A stretch of DNA of 64,000 nt from JAHEEL01 sp963836085 (GCA_963836085.1 CAWIHT010000012.1:124001-188000), one strand, 5' to 3'; shown: positions 8,685-18,999, numbered from the stretch's first letter. The notes: generated from the letters alone by a model not told the origin. A program made the numbers and translations.

Positions 8685-8822
8685 ACCAGTCGCCAGCTGC
8701 CAGCTACCAGCTCGAACACCCAGCCTTCGCCGTGTGACAGGCTTCCTGGTCTGACGCGCCGGCGCCACAACCCCTGGCTTCTGTCCCTGAACTTCCGGAT
8801 CGGGCTGGTAGCTGGCAGCTGG
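8685..8822. repeat. Heptamer array with long inverted repeat (REP/BIME-like)
   Basis: Four heptamers (ACCAGTC, GCCAGCT, GCCAGCT, ACCAGCT) at 8685-8712 are mirrored at 8804-8822. The 19-bp arms at 8693-8711 and 8804-8822 are perfect inverted copies around a 92-bp centre. The element fills the gap between the peptidase gene and the ABC-2 operon and could fold into a large stem-loop. Confidence 0.8.
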
Positions 8823-8867
8823 AAGCCATCTGACTGGCGTCCCGACCTTCATTACCCTTCGCCGTTC

Positions 8868-9790
<923 letters not shown>

Positions 9791-9791
<1 letters not shown>

Positions 9792-10567
9792 TGGCCACGC
9801 CACTCGCCCTGCGCGTCTTCGAGGCTGAGGCTCGGGTCTACCGGCGCACCTGGCGCGGGTCGGTCATCTCGACGTTCCTCAATCCGATCCTCTACCTCGC
9901 GGCCATGGGCATCGGACTCGGCTCGCTCGTCGACGCCAACATGCCGGAGGGCGTGGAAGGGGTCACCTACCTCACCTTCCTCGCCCCGGGGCTCCTCGTC
10001 GCAACGGCCATGCAGACCGGCGCCGGAGAGGGTTCGTGGAAGGTCATGGCCGGCATGAAGTGGACGAAGACGTACCACGCCAAGCTCGCTGCCCCGATCG
10101 ACGTTCCCGGTCTCGTCGGTGGCCACATGCTGTGGGCCGGTGCACGGGTGCTCATGGTGTCGGTGGTGTTCGCATTCGTGATGGCCGCATTCAGGGTCGC
10201 ACCCCTGTTTCAGTCACTCCTTGCGGTGGGACCGGCCCTCCTCGTCGGACTCGCCATGGCGGCGGCGACGACCGCGTTCACTGCCCGTCTCGATGACCCG
10301 GCCGGCTTGCCGATGTACTTCCGCTTCGTGGTGATCCCGATGTTCCTGTTCTCCGGCGCGTTCTTTCCGATCACCAATCTCCCCGGGTGGCTCCAGGTCG
10401 TCGCACTCGCTACCCCGATGTATCACGGCGTCGAGTTGAGCCGCGCCATCGTCGTCGGCACGGAACCGCCGGTTGCTTGGTGGATCAGCGTCGCCTCCCT
10501 CGTCGCTTGGATCGCGATCGGGACCGCTCTCTGCATGGGGCCGTTCCGCAAGAGGCTGAAACCATGA
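9791..10567 (+). CDS. ABC-2 type transporter permease subunit 1
   Basis: This 258-residue protein shows six predicted membrane helices and the ABC-2 C-terminal pattern FRFVVIPMFLFSGAFFPITNLPGWLQVV. It overlaps the ATPase gene by one base and the second permease by four, so the three form one translational unit. The second subunit has the same layout, so a heterodimeric membrane channel is likely. Confidence 0.88.
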
Positions 10568-11367
10568 CCGCCGGTCCACTCCTCACCCGGGTCGTTCCAC
10601 CCCTGCCGCGACGGTGGCGGGGCGGCTACGTCGTCGAACGCAACGTCGTAGCGACGAAGTCTTTCTGGCCTGTGTATCTCTCCGGCTTCTTCGATCCGGT
10701 CTTCTACCTCCTCGCCATCGGTGTCGGCATCGGCCAAATGGCAGGCGACGTCCAGGTGGCCGGCATCCCGGTGGACTACACCGCGTTCGTCGCACCTGCG
10801 ATGCTCGCTGCGTCGGCCATGAACGGTGCCGTCTACGAGTCGACCAACATGTTCTTCAAACTGAAGTACGGGAAGATCTACGACGGAATCCTCGCGACCC
10901 CCCTGGATGCCCGGGATGTAGCGAGCGGTGAGATTGCCTGGTCGCTCGCACGAGGAGCGATCTACTCGCTTGCGTTCCTGCTCGTGATGGCGGTGATGGG
11001 TCTCATTCACTCTCCGTGGGGGATCCTCGCCTTCCCGGCCGCGATCCTGATCGGTTTCTCCTTCGCCGCGGCCGGAACCGCCGCCACCACCTACATGCGG
11101 ACGTGGCAAGACCTGGACCTCATCACCCTCGTTACGCTGCCCCTCTTCTTGTTCTCGGCGACCTTCTACCCGATCGACGTGTATCCCGAGTTCATCCAGG
11201 TCGTGACCTGGGTGTCACCGCTCTATCACGGTGTTGTGCTGATCCGGGGCCTCACGCTGGGAATCCTCGAGTGGACGATGCTCATCAACGTCGCCTACCT
11301 CACGGCGATCGGAGTCGTTGGCTCGTTCATTACGGCACGACGCGTCGGAACACTGCTCCTGAAATAG
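10564..11367 (+). CDS. ABC-2 type transporter permease subunit 2
   Basis: This 267-residue permease is homologous in layout to its neighbour (TLPLFLFSATFYPIDVYPEFIQVVTW near residue 190). The ATG start overlaps the previous stop (ATGA). The N-terminus has a short basic cytoplasmic lead (PPLPRRWRGG) before the first helix. Together with the previous two genes it completes a DrrAB-like exporter. Confidence 0.88.
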   Translation: MTAGPLLTRVVPPLPRRWRGGYVVERNVVATKSFWPVYLSGFFDPVFYLLAIGVGIGQMAGDVQVAGIPVDYTAFVAPAMLAASAMNGAVYESTNMFFKLKYGKIYDGILATPLDARDVASGEIAWSLARGAIYSLAFLLVMAVMGLIHSPWGILAFPAAILIGFSFAAAGTAATTYMRTWQDLDLITLVTLPLFLFSATFYPIDVYPEFIQVVTWVSPLYHGVVLIRGLTLGILEWTMLINVAYLTAIGVVGSFITARRVGTLLLK

Positions 11368-11442
11368 CCAATCGTCGATAAGCGTTCCAGAACGACCCGT
11401 CCGTTGATACGCTCTGCCGACAGCACCGACCAAGGAGCCTCC

Positions 11443-11658
11443 ATGACCAGCCGAACGCTGAGTGTGCCCGAGATCTCATGCGGACACTGCAAGTCGTCGA
11501 TCGAGGCGGCCGTGGCCCCGCTCGACGGCGTCGATCGCGTTGAGGTCCAGATCGAGGCGCAGACGGTTGAATTCGAGTACGACGGCACCGACGCGACCCT
11601 CGCCACGGTCGTCACCGCGATCGAGGACGTCGGCTACGAAGTGCCGGACCAGGCCTAG
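11443..11658 (+). CDS. copZ: Heavy-metal-associated (CopZ-like) copper chaperone
   Basis: This 71-residue ferredoxin-fold protein has the metal site ISCGHCKSSIE (CxxC) near residue 12. AAGGAG lies 5 nt before the ATG. It would carry Cu(I) in the cytoplasm to the CopA ATPase encoded 5 nt downstream. No copper-repressor gene is adjacent and no obvious CsoR/CueR palindrome was seen. Confidence 0.88.
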   Translation: MTSRTLSVPEISCGHCKSSIEAAVAPLDGVDRVEVQIEAQTVEFEYDGTDATLATVVTAIEDVGYEVPDQA

Positions 11659-11663
11659 CCCGA

Positions 11664-13832
11664 GTGCCCCCAACCCCTCCCGACACGATCTCGTTCGACG
11701 TCGAGGGGATGACCTGCGCCTCGTGCGCACTCCGGATCGAGCGGGTGCTCGGTCGCCAGGATGGCGTCGAGTCCGCCGTCGTCAACTTCGCTGGGCAGGA
11801 AGCCAGAGCCGTCGTCGATCCCGGCGCCGTTGATATCGCCGGATTGCAGGCTGCCATCGAGAAGCTCGGCTATGAGATCACGCCTTTCGCCGAGGGCGAA
11901 GATCGCCGCTCGCTGACCGAGCGATACGACGAGGAGGTCGCATTCCAGAAGCGGAACGTCATCGGTGCCGCCGTCCTCTCTGTCCCGGTGATGATTCTCG
12001 CCATGCTCGGCCCGGACGCGCTGTGGTCGGAGGTCGTGCAAGGCATCCTCACGACCATCGTCGTGTTCTGGTTCGGACGACAGTTCCACTCGGCGGCCTA
12101 CAAGCAGATCACCTCGCTCAGCCCGGCCATGGACACCCTCGTGTCCGTCGGCACGGTGACGGCGTGGGCCTACTCCGTGTGGGCCGTCTTCGCCGGGTAT
12201 CCCGTCTTCTTCGAGACTGCAGCAATGATCGCAACGTTCATCCTCCTCGGGCGCTACTTCGAGGCCCGAGCGAAAGGGCAGGCGTCGCAGGCGATCACCA
12301 GTCTTCTCGAACTCGGAGCCAAACAAGCGCGGGTGCAACGAGGGGAAACCGAAGAGATGGTGGACCTCGATGCGCTCGCGGTCGGATCGATCGTCATCGT
12401 CCGCCCGGGCGAGAAGATTCCCACAGACGGCAGGATCATCGCGGGTGCCTCGTCGATCGACGAGTCGATGCTCACCGGCGAATCCGCAGCAGTGGATAAG
12501 TCGGAGGGCGAGGACGTCTTCGGAGCAACCATCAACCAGCAGGGCCGCCTCGAGATCGAGGTGACCCGTCTCGGCGGCAACACTGCCCTCGCTCAGATCG
12601 TAAAGCTCGTCGCAGAGGCCCAGGCATCCAAGGCCCCCGTCCAGCGCCTCGCAGACCAGGTCAGCGCCGTGTTCGTGCCTGCGGTGATCGCAATCGCAAT
12701 CGTGACGTTCGTCGCCTGGATGATCCTCGACGGCGATATCACCACCGCCATGCGCAGCGCCGTGGCCGTGCTGATCATCGCCTGCCCGTGCGCCATGGGC
12801 CTGGCGACACCCACTGCCATCATGGTCGGCTCCGCCCGAGGCGCCGAGCAAGGTGTCTTGTTCAAGTCGGCAGAAGTGTTCGAACGAGCAAAGGCCATCG
12901 ATACCGTCGTATTCGACAAGACCGGAACCCTTACGCGTGGCGCGATGACGTTGTCCGCAATCGAGACCAACGAGCCGCTCGATCGCTTCTTGATGCTGGT
13001 CGGGTCAGTCGAGGCGGCGTCCGAGCATCCAATCGGCATGGCCGTTGCCCTCGGCGCCGAGGAACGCGACGTCACACTCGAACCGGTCACGGATTTCGCC
13101 GCACATCAGGGACTCGGCGTCGTGGGGACAGTGGATGGCGCTGCCGTCGTCGTTGGACGCCCGACGCTCATGCAAGAGCTCGGGATTGAGGTCCCACAAC
13201 GCGAGGCCGATGCCATGGAACGAATCGAGGGCGCCGGGCACACGGCGTTCCTCGCCGCGTGGAACGGCGAGGTTCGGGGCACACTCGGGGTCGCAGACAC
13301 CGTGCGCTCGTCCTCGAAGGAAGCCGTCGCCGAACTGAACGACCTCGACGTCGATGTCGCCATGCTCACCGGAGACAATGCCCGCACGGCTGACGAGATT
13401 GCTGCGCAGGTAGGTATCTCCCGGGTGATTGCCGGTGTTCTGCCGGCCGGCAAGGCCGACGAGGTTTCGCGTCTCCAGGACTCTGGCCGATCGGTGGCCT
13501 TCGTCGGTGACGGCATCAACGACGCCCCGGCGCTCACCAGGGCCGATCTCGGAATGGCAGTCGGCTCAGGGACCGACGTCGCCATTGAAGCGGGCGATGT
13601 CGTGCTGATGTCCGGCGACCCGAAACTGGCCGTCACGGCGCTCGGCCTTGCCCGGGCCACGTTCCGCACCATCAAGCAGAATCTGTTCTGGGCATTCGGC
13701 TACAACATCGCCGCCATCCCGCTCGCCGCACTCGGACTCCTCAATCCGATGATCGCCGCGGCCGCCATGGCCTTCTCCTCGGTCTCGGTGGTGACCAACT
13801 CACTCCGCCTCCGCCGGTTCGGCCGGACTTGA
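11664..13832 (+). CDS. copA: Copper-translocating P1B-type ATPase
   Basis: The product is 722 residues from a GTG close behind copZ. Domains in order: one metal-binding domain with GMTCASC near residue 18; transmembrane CPC in IIACPCAMGLATP; phosphorylation loop DKTGTLT; SEHPIG; MLTGDN; and GDGINDAPAL. The last helices carry the YN and MxxSS residues that, with CPC, mark Cu(I) exporters. It would pump Cu(I) out of the cytoplasm using ATP. Length is normal and all catalytic residues are present. Confidence 0.96.
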   Translation: MPPTPPDTISFDVEGMTCASCALRIERVLGRQDGVESAVVNFAGQEARAVVDPGAVDIAGLQAAIEKLGYEITPFAEGEDRRSLTERYDEEVAFQKRNVIGAAVLSVPVMILAMLGPDALWSEVVQGILTTIVVFWFGRQFHSAAYKQITSLSPAMDTLVSVGTVTAWAYSVWAVFAGYPVFFETAAMIATFILLGRYFEARAKGQASQAITSLLELGAKQARVQRGETEEMVDLDALAVGSIVIVRPGEKIPTDGRIIAGASSIDESMLTGESAAVDKSEGEDVFGATINQQGRLEIEVTRLGGNTALAQIVKLVAEAQASKAPVQRLADQVSAVFVPAVIAIAIVTFVAWMILDGDITTAMRSAVAVLIIACPCAMGLATPTAIMVGSARGAEQGVLFKSAEVFERAKAIDTVVFDKTGTLTRGAMTLSAIETNEPLDRFLMLVGSVEAASEHPIGMAVALGAEERDVTLEPVTDFAAHQGLGVVGTVDGAAVVVGRPTLMQELGIEVPQREADAMERIEGAGHTAFLAAWNGEVRGTLGVADTVRSSSKEAVAELNDLDVDVAMLTGDNARTADEIAAQVGISRVIAGVLPAGKADEVSRLQDSGRSVAFVGDGINDAPALTRADLGMAVGSGTDVAIEAGDVVLMSGDPKLAVTALGLARATFRTIKQNLFWAFGYNIAAIPLAALGLLNPMIAAAAMAFSSVSVVTNSLRLRRFGRT

Positions 13833-13868
13833 CAATCCCCGCTGATTGCGCTGCCCTCCGCCCTACGT

Positions 13869-15188
13869 ATGAACATCACGACCTTTGTCACACCCGGCCT
13901 CGGCGATTCCACCTACTTGATCGAGCATGAAGGGGTTGGCGTCGTCGTCGATCCGCAGCGTGACATCGACCGCTTCGTCGAGGCGGCCGCCGGTCTCGAC
14001 ACCCGTTTCGTGCTCGAGACGCACCTCCACAACGACTACGTCTCCGGCGGACGGGCCGTCGCCGCGACCACCGGGGGCGAACTCGTGCTTCCGGCGTCAT
14101 CGGGAGCAGCATTCGATCACCGGCCGGCGTTCCACATGGAGGACCTCGACGGCGGGCCCCTCACCGTCCGTCCGATCCACACGCCGGGACACACGCCGGA
14201 GCACGTGAGCTACCTCGTCCTCATCGACGACGAGGCCGTCGCCTTGTTCTCCGGTGGGAGCTTGCTCGTCGGCTCCGCCGGCCGGAGTGACCTCTTGGGT
14301 ATGTCCCGAGCCGAGACGCTCGCGAAGCTTCAGTACGGATCCGTCACGCGTCTCGCACAGCTTCCGGATGCAGTCGGGCTCTATCCCACCCACGGCGCAG
14401 GATCGTTCTGCACGTCGTCAGTGGCCGAGACCGCAGCGTCGACCATTGGCCGGGAGCGGCTGACGAGTCCAGTGCTGGCCCACCCCGACGCAGAGTCGTT
14501 CGTTGCGGATGCTCTCAGCGGGCTGCAGCCGTACCCGGACTACTACGCCCATATGGGTCCCATCAACCTCGCTGGGCCAGAACCGATGCCGGATGCGCCG
14601 ATCTCACACTTCGCCGTTGGCCAGATACCCGATGGCGCTCATATCGTCGACATTCGGCCACAGGCGCTCTTCGCAACCGGACACCTCCCAGGGTCGTACG
14701 GACTCGAACTCGAGGACCAGATGGGCGTGTGGGCCGGTTGGCTGCTTCCCTTCGACGCGCCGATCGTGCTCGTCGCTACGCAGATCCAGGACGCCGAGCC
14801 GGCGGTCGTTCAACTCGCCCGAATCGGTTTCGACCGGGTGATCGGCATCGTGACCGATCTCGGCGACGCGGAGGTTCTTGCGACCTACCGGCAAGCGTCG
14901 ACCGATGCCCTGAGAGACGAACTCGCCGCCGGCACGCCACAGGTTCTCGATGTTCGCTCCCCCGGCGAATGGGAGGGCGGATCGATCCCCGGGGCGATCC
15001 ACGCCTACGTCCCCGACCTTCGCACCGCCATACCGGCGAGCCTCGACCGTGATCGACCGGTCTGGGTGATCTGCGGCGGCGGCTATCGATCCCAGATGGC
15101 GGTCGTCTTCCTCGAAGCGGCCGGCTTCAACCCAATCGTGGTAGCCGGTGGCGGCGTTGAGAACGTCCTCACCGAACCTCAGGCGTAG
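13869..15188 (+). CDS. MBL-fold hydrolase fused to two rhodanese domains (persulfide dioxygenase-like)
   Basis: This 439-residue protein has an N-terminal metallo-beta-lactamase fold with THLHNDYVSGG, the ETHE1/Blh-type metal signature, and HTPGHTPEHVSYLV. Two rhodanese modules follow: the first (IVLVATQ) lacks the active cysteine, the second has VWVICGGGYRS with it. Family members oxidise glutathione or related persulfides to sulfite, with the rhodanese passing sulfur. In an actinobacterium the thiol is probably not glutathione (inference). The 3' end overlaps the convergent hydrogenase-protease gene by 10 bp. Confidence 0.88.
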   Translation: MNITTFVTPGLGDSTYLIEHEGVGVVVDPQRDIDRFVEAAAGLDTRFVLETHLHNDYVSGGRAVAATTGGELVLPASSGAAFDHRPAFHMEDLDGGPLTVRPIHTPGHTPEHVSYLVLIDDEAVALFSGGSLLVGSAGRSDLLGMSRAETLAKLQYGSVTRLAQLPDAVGLYPTHGAGSFCTSSVAETAASTIGRERLTSPVLAHPDAESFVADALSGLQPYPDYYAHMGPINLAGPEPMPDAPISHFAVGQIPDGAHIVDIRPQALFATGHLPGSYGLELEDQMGVWAGWLLPFDAPIVLVATQIQDAEPAVVQLARIGFDRVIGIVTDLGDAEVLATYRQASTDALRDELAAGTPQVLDVRSPGEWEGGSIPGAIHAYVPDLRTAIPASLDRDRPVWVICGGGYRSQMAVVFLEAAGFNPIVVAGGGVENVLTEPQA

Positions 15189-15634
15189 TCGGCGCAGAGC
15201 CCCGCGATGATCTCGACCACCTTGTCGACGGCTGCATCGATCTCGGGATCCAACTCCACGCCGGGCCCGACGCGTTCGATCTCGATTCCGCACACGACCA
15301 TCGCCTCAGGCAACACACCGACGGCGCCACCGAGGTCGATCGCCTCTGCGAGTCCGACGAGATGCGTCGACGCCGATCGCCACGCCGCAGGGAACCCCTG
15401 GATGCCGTCGATCCGGTGAATCGTGCCGGGGACGTCGCCGGAGACCACCGCATCGACGACGATAGCCAGCTCGGTATCCCTCCAGGTCTCGAGGAGATGC
15501 GTGGCGTCACCAACCGACTCGACCACTGCGACCGTGTCGGGAAGACGACCCGCGAGCCGATCGAGAACGATCGGCCCTGCGGCGTCGTCACCCATCACTC
15601 GGTTTCCTACGCCAATGACGACGACTTCAGACAC
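15179..15634 (-). CDS. [NiFe] hydrogenase maturation protease
   Basis: This 151-residue HyaD/HycI/HoxW-type endopeptidase has VIGVGNRVMGDDAAGP at the start, including the nickel-sensing Asp, and AIVVDAVVSGD. It would remove the C-terminal tail of the large subunit after nickel insertion. A GTG start that overlaps the large-subunit stop is preferred; an in-frame start 33 nt further up would lie deeper inside that gene. It is the last gene of the hydrogenase operon. The hyp genes for cofactor assembly are not in the window. Confidence 0.88.
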   Translation of the reverse strand: MSEVVVIGVGNRVMGDDAAGPIVLDRLAGRLPDTVAVVESVGDATHLLETWRDTELAIVVDAVVSGDVPGTIHRIDGIQGFPAAWRSASTHLVGLAEAIDLGGAVGVLPEAMVVCGIEIERVGPGVELDPEIDAAVDKVVEIIAGLCADYA

Positions 15635-16919
15635 GTTCGACCGTGAGGTCGAGGAAGTGCGTTGCACACGAGATGCACGGGTCGTAGTTGCGGATCGACT
15701 GCTCGAGCACCCACGACAACTCCGGATCCGGAAGGTCGAGATGCTGCTCGAGAACGAATCGCAGGTCCGACTCGATCGTCAGTTGGTTCTGCGCCGTTGG
15801 AGGCGTGATCTGCGCATCCGCGATGCGGCCGTCCTCCTCAAGCCGGTACTGGTGATAGAGCATGCCGCGCGGTGCCTCGGATGCACCGTGGCCCACCGCC
15901 GCCTTCGGGGTGTATCGCACCCACGACTCGGCCGGTTCTACGTACTCGTCGATGATCCGTAGCGCCTCTTCGATCGCATAGAGCGTCTCGACACTCCGCA
16001 CGATGATGCTCTTGAACGGATTGTTCACCACCGGTGCAAGGCCCGCCTCAGCGGCGCACTTCTGCGCCAACGGCGTCAGCTTCTCGAAGTTGATCGCATA
16101 CCGCGCCAGCGGACCGACGTGATAGGCACCGCGTCCGCGTACCCGGGAATGCAGCGCATTCGAACGCTCGACGTGTTCCTCGGTGAAGAACTCATTGAAC
16201 TGAGAGACCGGGATGTCGATCCCCTTGCTCGACGCGATGTTGCCCTCGTTGAAGGGGTACTCGTCGGGATGACACACTGAGACATACTCGAAGTCGAGCT
16301 CGGCCTCGGGGAATGTGAACGCGCTCGTCCACTTGATCGTCTCGACCGCGGCGTCCTTCGCCCACTCCAGTTCAGGAACCAGAGCGTCCAGTTCCTTCTT
16401 CGTCGGAACTCGGTAGAACCCGCCGACGCGCACGTTGATCGGGTGGATCTCGCGACCGCCGAGGAGCGCGACGACATCGTTGCCGGCCTTCTTCATCCGC
16501 AGGCCGCGCTCGACGACCTCACGATGATCAGCCGCCATGTGGATGCCACTCTCATAGCCGAGGAAGTCCGGCGCGTGCAGCAGGTAGACGTGGAGCACGT
16601 GGCTCTCGATCCACTCACCACAGTAGATGAGACGGCGCAACTCACGCAGCGCACCGCCGACGGTGACGTCGAAGGCGTCCTCCATCGCGTGCACCGAACT
16701 CATCTGGTAGGCGATCGGGCAGATGCCACAGATGCGAGCCGTGATATCGGGTGCGTCGGTGTGTGGACGGCCGCGGAGGAATGCCTCGAAGAACCGGGGC
16801 GGTTCGAAGATCGAGAACTCGACGTCCTCGATCTGGTCGTCGACGACCTTGACCCGCATCGAGCCTTCTCCCTCGACTCGTGCCAGATACTCAACCGAGA
16901 TCTCTCTCGCGTTCGTCAT
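15627..16919 (-). CDS. hyhL: [NiFe] hydrogenase large (catalytic) subunit, group 3b-type
   Basis: This 430-residue protein carries the L1 motif ARICGICPIAY near residue 62 and the L2 motif DPCISCATHFLDL near the C-terminus, supplying the four cysteines of the NiFe site. After the L2 histidine a short tail (FLDLTVERV) remains for the maturation protease. Sequence style and gene order with beta, gamma and small subunits fit the cytoplasmic NADP-linked (sulf)hydrogenases of group 3b. It overlaps the small-subunit gene by 4 nt. Confidence 0.95.
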   Translation of the reverse strand: MTNAREISVEYLARVEGEGSMRVKVVDDQIEDVEFSIFEPPRFFEAFLRGRPHTDAPDITARICGICPIAYQMSSVHAMEDAFDVTVGGALRELRRLIYCGEWIESHVLHVYLLHAPDFLGYESGIHMAADHREVVERGLRMKKAGNDVVALLGGREIHPINVRVGGFYRVPTKKELDALVPELEWAKDAAVETIKWTSAFTFPEAELDFEYVSVCHPDEYPFNEGNIASSKGIDIPVSQFNEFFTEEHVERSNALHSRVRGRGAYHVGPLARYAINFEKLTPLAQKCAAEAGLAPVVNNPFKSIIVRSVETLYAIEEALRIIDEYVEPAESWVRYTPKAAVGHGASEAPRGMLYHQYRLEEDGRIADAQITPPTAQNQLTIESDLRFVLEQHLDLPDPELSWVLEQSIRNYDPCISCATHFLDLTVERV

Positions 16920-17710
16920 CGCGCACCTCCGATCTCAATCGACGCCTCTCGACGGTCGCTCTCGATGCGGAACGCCTCCGACCAGGCATTGAACCCTCTC
17001 AGTGAGTCCACGATCTGCCGGTCGGACAGGCCCATGTACTCGAACTGGTTCGCGAGCGATCCCGCGTTGGCGCTCTCCATGGGTCCGAAGCAGCCGTAGC
17101 AGCCGCGGTCATAGGAGGGACACAAGGCGTTGCATCCGGCCTGGGTGATCGGTCCGAGGCACGGCGTACCGTGTGACACCATCACACAGGGATTCCCCTT
17201 TGCTTTGCACTCCACGCACACGCTGTACGCCGGGATGTTCGGCCTGCGTCCCTGCAGGAACGCGACCAGCACTTCGAGCAACTGGTACTTCGAGATCGGA
17301 CAGCCCCGCAACTCGAAGTCGACCGGCACGTAGTCGGCGATCGGCGTCGACTTGTCCAATGTGTCGATGTACTCCGGGTGGGCGTACACGTAGGCGTTGA
17401 AGTCGTTGACGTCCTTCCAGTTCCGCAACGCCTGAATCCCTCCGGCCGTCGCGCACGCGCCGATGGTGATGAGCACGGTCGTCTCTTCGCGTATCTGCTT
17501 GATCCGGTCCCGGTCGTGAGGCGTCGTGATCGACCCCTCGACGAGCGTGACGTCATACGGCGGAGGTAGGACCTCACGGGAGGCCTCCATGAAGTTGGCA
17601 ATCTGCACAACACCGGCGACCGCGAGCAGTTCATCCTCGAGATCGAGAAGGCTGAGCTGGCACCCGTCGCAAGATGCGAACTTGTGAACAGCGAGTGTCG
17701 GTAGCGCCAC
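16916..17710 (-). CDS. hyhS: [NiFe] hydrogenase small subunit, group 3b-type
   Basis: This 264-residue iron-sulfur subunit has FASCDGCQLSLL near residue 10, GACATAGG, and a C-terminal cysteine cluster (GTPCLGP, GCNALCP, RGCYGCFG) ligating [4Fe-4S] clusters. No twin-arginine signal is present, which fits a cytoplasmic enzyme. The GTG start is chosen because GGGAGG precedes it at normal distance; a start further up would run into the gamma-subunit gene. It passes electrons between the NiFe site and the gamma and beta subunits. Confidence 0.94.
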   Translation of the reverse strand: MALPTLAVHKFASCDGCQLSLLDLEDELLAVAGVVQIANFMEASREVLPPPYDVTLVEGSITTPHDRDRIKQIREETTVLITIGACATAGGIQALRNWKDVNDFNAYVYAHPEYIDTLDKSTPIADYVPVDFELRGCPISKYQLLEVLVAFLQGRRPNIPAYSVCVECKAKGNPCVMVSHGTPCLGPITQAGCNALCPSYDRGCYGCFGPMESANAGSLANQFEYMGLSDRQIVDSLRGFNAWSEAFRIESDRREASIEIGGAR

Positions 17711-17711
17711 G

Positions 17712-18560
17712 TCACACCTCCCTAATCCAGCAGGACCCTGCCATTTGCGCACACGTCATCACCGGACCGTCCTTGCAGAGAAAGAACCTGCCGAGTTGGC
17801 AATGGCCGCACAGGCCGACCCCACACTTCATGTTCCGCTCCATCGAGACGTAGAGGCGATCATCGGTGATCCCGCCGCGTTCGAGCGCCTGGATCGTGAA
17901 GCGCATCATGACTTCCGGTCCACACACGAACGCAACGGCGGTGTCTCCGTTGTACGAAGACCTGCCGACAAGCGACGTAACGACTCCGACGGGCCCGCGC
18001 CAGTTCGAGTCGGCCTGGTCAACCGTTACCAGGACCTCGAGATCGAAGCGGCCGCGCCATTCGTGGATCTGCGAGGCGAACAGCAGGTCACCGGGTGACC
18101 GGGCGCCATACATCAGCGTGACGTTCTCATACCGATCACGATTGTTGAGCACGTCGTACACGACCGGTCGGAGCGGCGCTAGGCCGACCCCGCCGGCGAC
18201 GATCAGCACGTCCCGGCCCTCAGCCGCCTTGGTATCCCACGATGTGCCGAACGGGCCGCGCACACCGACGAAGTCGCCAGGCTTCAGCCCAACGAGCGCA
18301 TCGGTGACCGCACCGACCGCACGGATCGTCTGGACGATCTTGGTGGTATCGGCAGGGTCGCCGCTGATCGAGATCGGCACTTCTCCGATCCCGAATGCGT
18401 ACAGCATCGTGTATTGCCCGGGAAGGAAGCCCCAATCGCTCCCCGGCGGCTCGATCTCGAGCGTGTAGGTATCTGCGAGTTCCTGCTCCACGGTGAGGAT
18501 CCGGCAGGGCACCGGACTCATCACGTGGGTGTTGGGTTCAGCGGAAAGTTGAATAGACAT
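17712..18560 (-). CDS. hyhG: Hydrogenase gamma subunit, FAD/NAD(P)-binding oxidoreductase with [2Fe-2S] site
   Basis: This 282-residue ferredoxin-reductase-like protein has an FAD domain (GQYTMLYAFGIGEVPISIS), a nucleotide-binding domain (VLIVAGGVGLAPLRPVV; AFVCGPEVMM) and C-terminal cluster cysteines (MKCGVGLCGHCQLG, then FLC). In group 3b enzymes this subunit exchanges electrons with NAD(P)H. It lies one base from the small-subunit start, and its start overlaps the end of the cNMP-binding gene. Confidence 0.93.
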   Translation of the reverse strand: MSIQLSAEPNTHVMSPVPCRILTVEQELADTYTLEIEPPGSDWGFLPGQYTMLYAFGIGEVPISISGDPADTTKIVQTIRAVGAVTDALVGLKPGDFVGVRGPFGTSWDTKAAEGRDVLIVAGGVGLAPLRPVVYDVLNNRDRYENVTLMYGARSPGDLLFASQIHEWRGRFDLEVLVTVDQADSNWRGPVGVVTSLVGRSSYNGDTAVAFVCGPEVMMRFTIQALERGGITDDRLYVSMERNMKCGVGLCGHCQLGRFFLCKDGPVMTCAQMAGSCWIREV

Positions 18561-18999
18561 CGAGCAATTGAATCCTGAGTGCTTGCATCCGGGTAACGAT
18601 GATCTCGGTGAACCGACGCATCATCTCGTACCCGAGTTGCGGGTCGGCCAATGCGATCTTCTTCAGTGCGGGTCCGTCGAATTGGATGGCTTTCACGTCG
18701 CTTTGACAGCTGGCGTCGAAGTTCCACCGGTACGGCGGATACATCCACGACCAGCCGAGGAAGTCACCCCGGTGGAGCGTCTGGATGATCTTCGACCCGT
18801 GCTCCTGGGTACGGAGCGTGAGTGCGATGTCACCTTCGAGAATCAGGTACGACATCCTGGCCGGACCGCCCTCGACGAAGATCACGCTGCCCTCGTCGAA
18901 CGTCACCAGCCTCGCCGTCTCCGAAATCGTACGGATCTGCTCCTCGGTCATGCCCTTGAAGAAGGGCTGACCGACGAGCACTTCGAACACTTCGCTCAT
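18538..18999 (-). CDS. Stand-alone cyclic-nucleotide-binding-domain protein in the hydrogenase operon
   Basis: This 153-residue protein consists of a Crp-type beta-roll (SVIFVEGGPARMSYLILEGDIAL, then HRGDFLGWSWM) followed by the long helix (EMMRRFTEIIVTRMQALRIQLLDV). The DNA-binding helix-turn-helix of Crp is missing, so it is not itself a transcription factor. The ATG follows AAGGAGG. Such single-domain proteins recur in group 3b hydrogenase operons; a role in sensing or in modulating the complex is inferred. The arginine expected for cAMP phosphate binding is not clearly present. Confidence 0.82.
   Translation of the reverse strand: MSEVFEVLVGQPFFKGMTEEQIRTISETARLVTFDEGSVIFVEGGPARMSYLILEGDIALTLRTQEHGSKIIQTLHRGDFLGWSWMYPPYRWNFDASCQSDVKAIQFDGPALKKIALADPQLGYEMMRRFTEIIVTRMQALRIQLLDVYSTFR

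Noticed and set aside
13829..13869. TTGACA at the copA stop as promoter of the MBL/rhodanese gene
   Set aside because: No -10-like hexamer occurs at 16-19 bp; the nearest (TACGTA) is 29 bp away.
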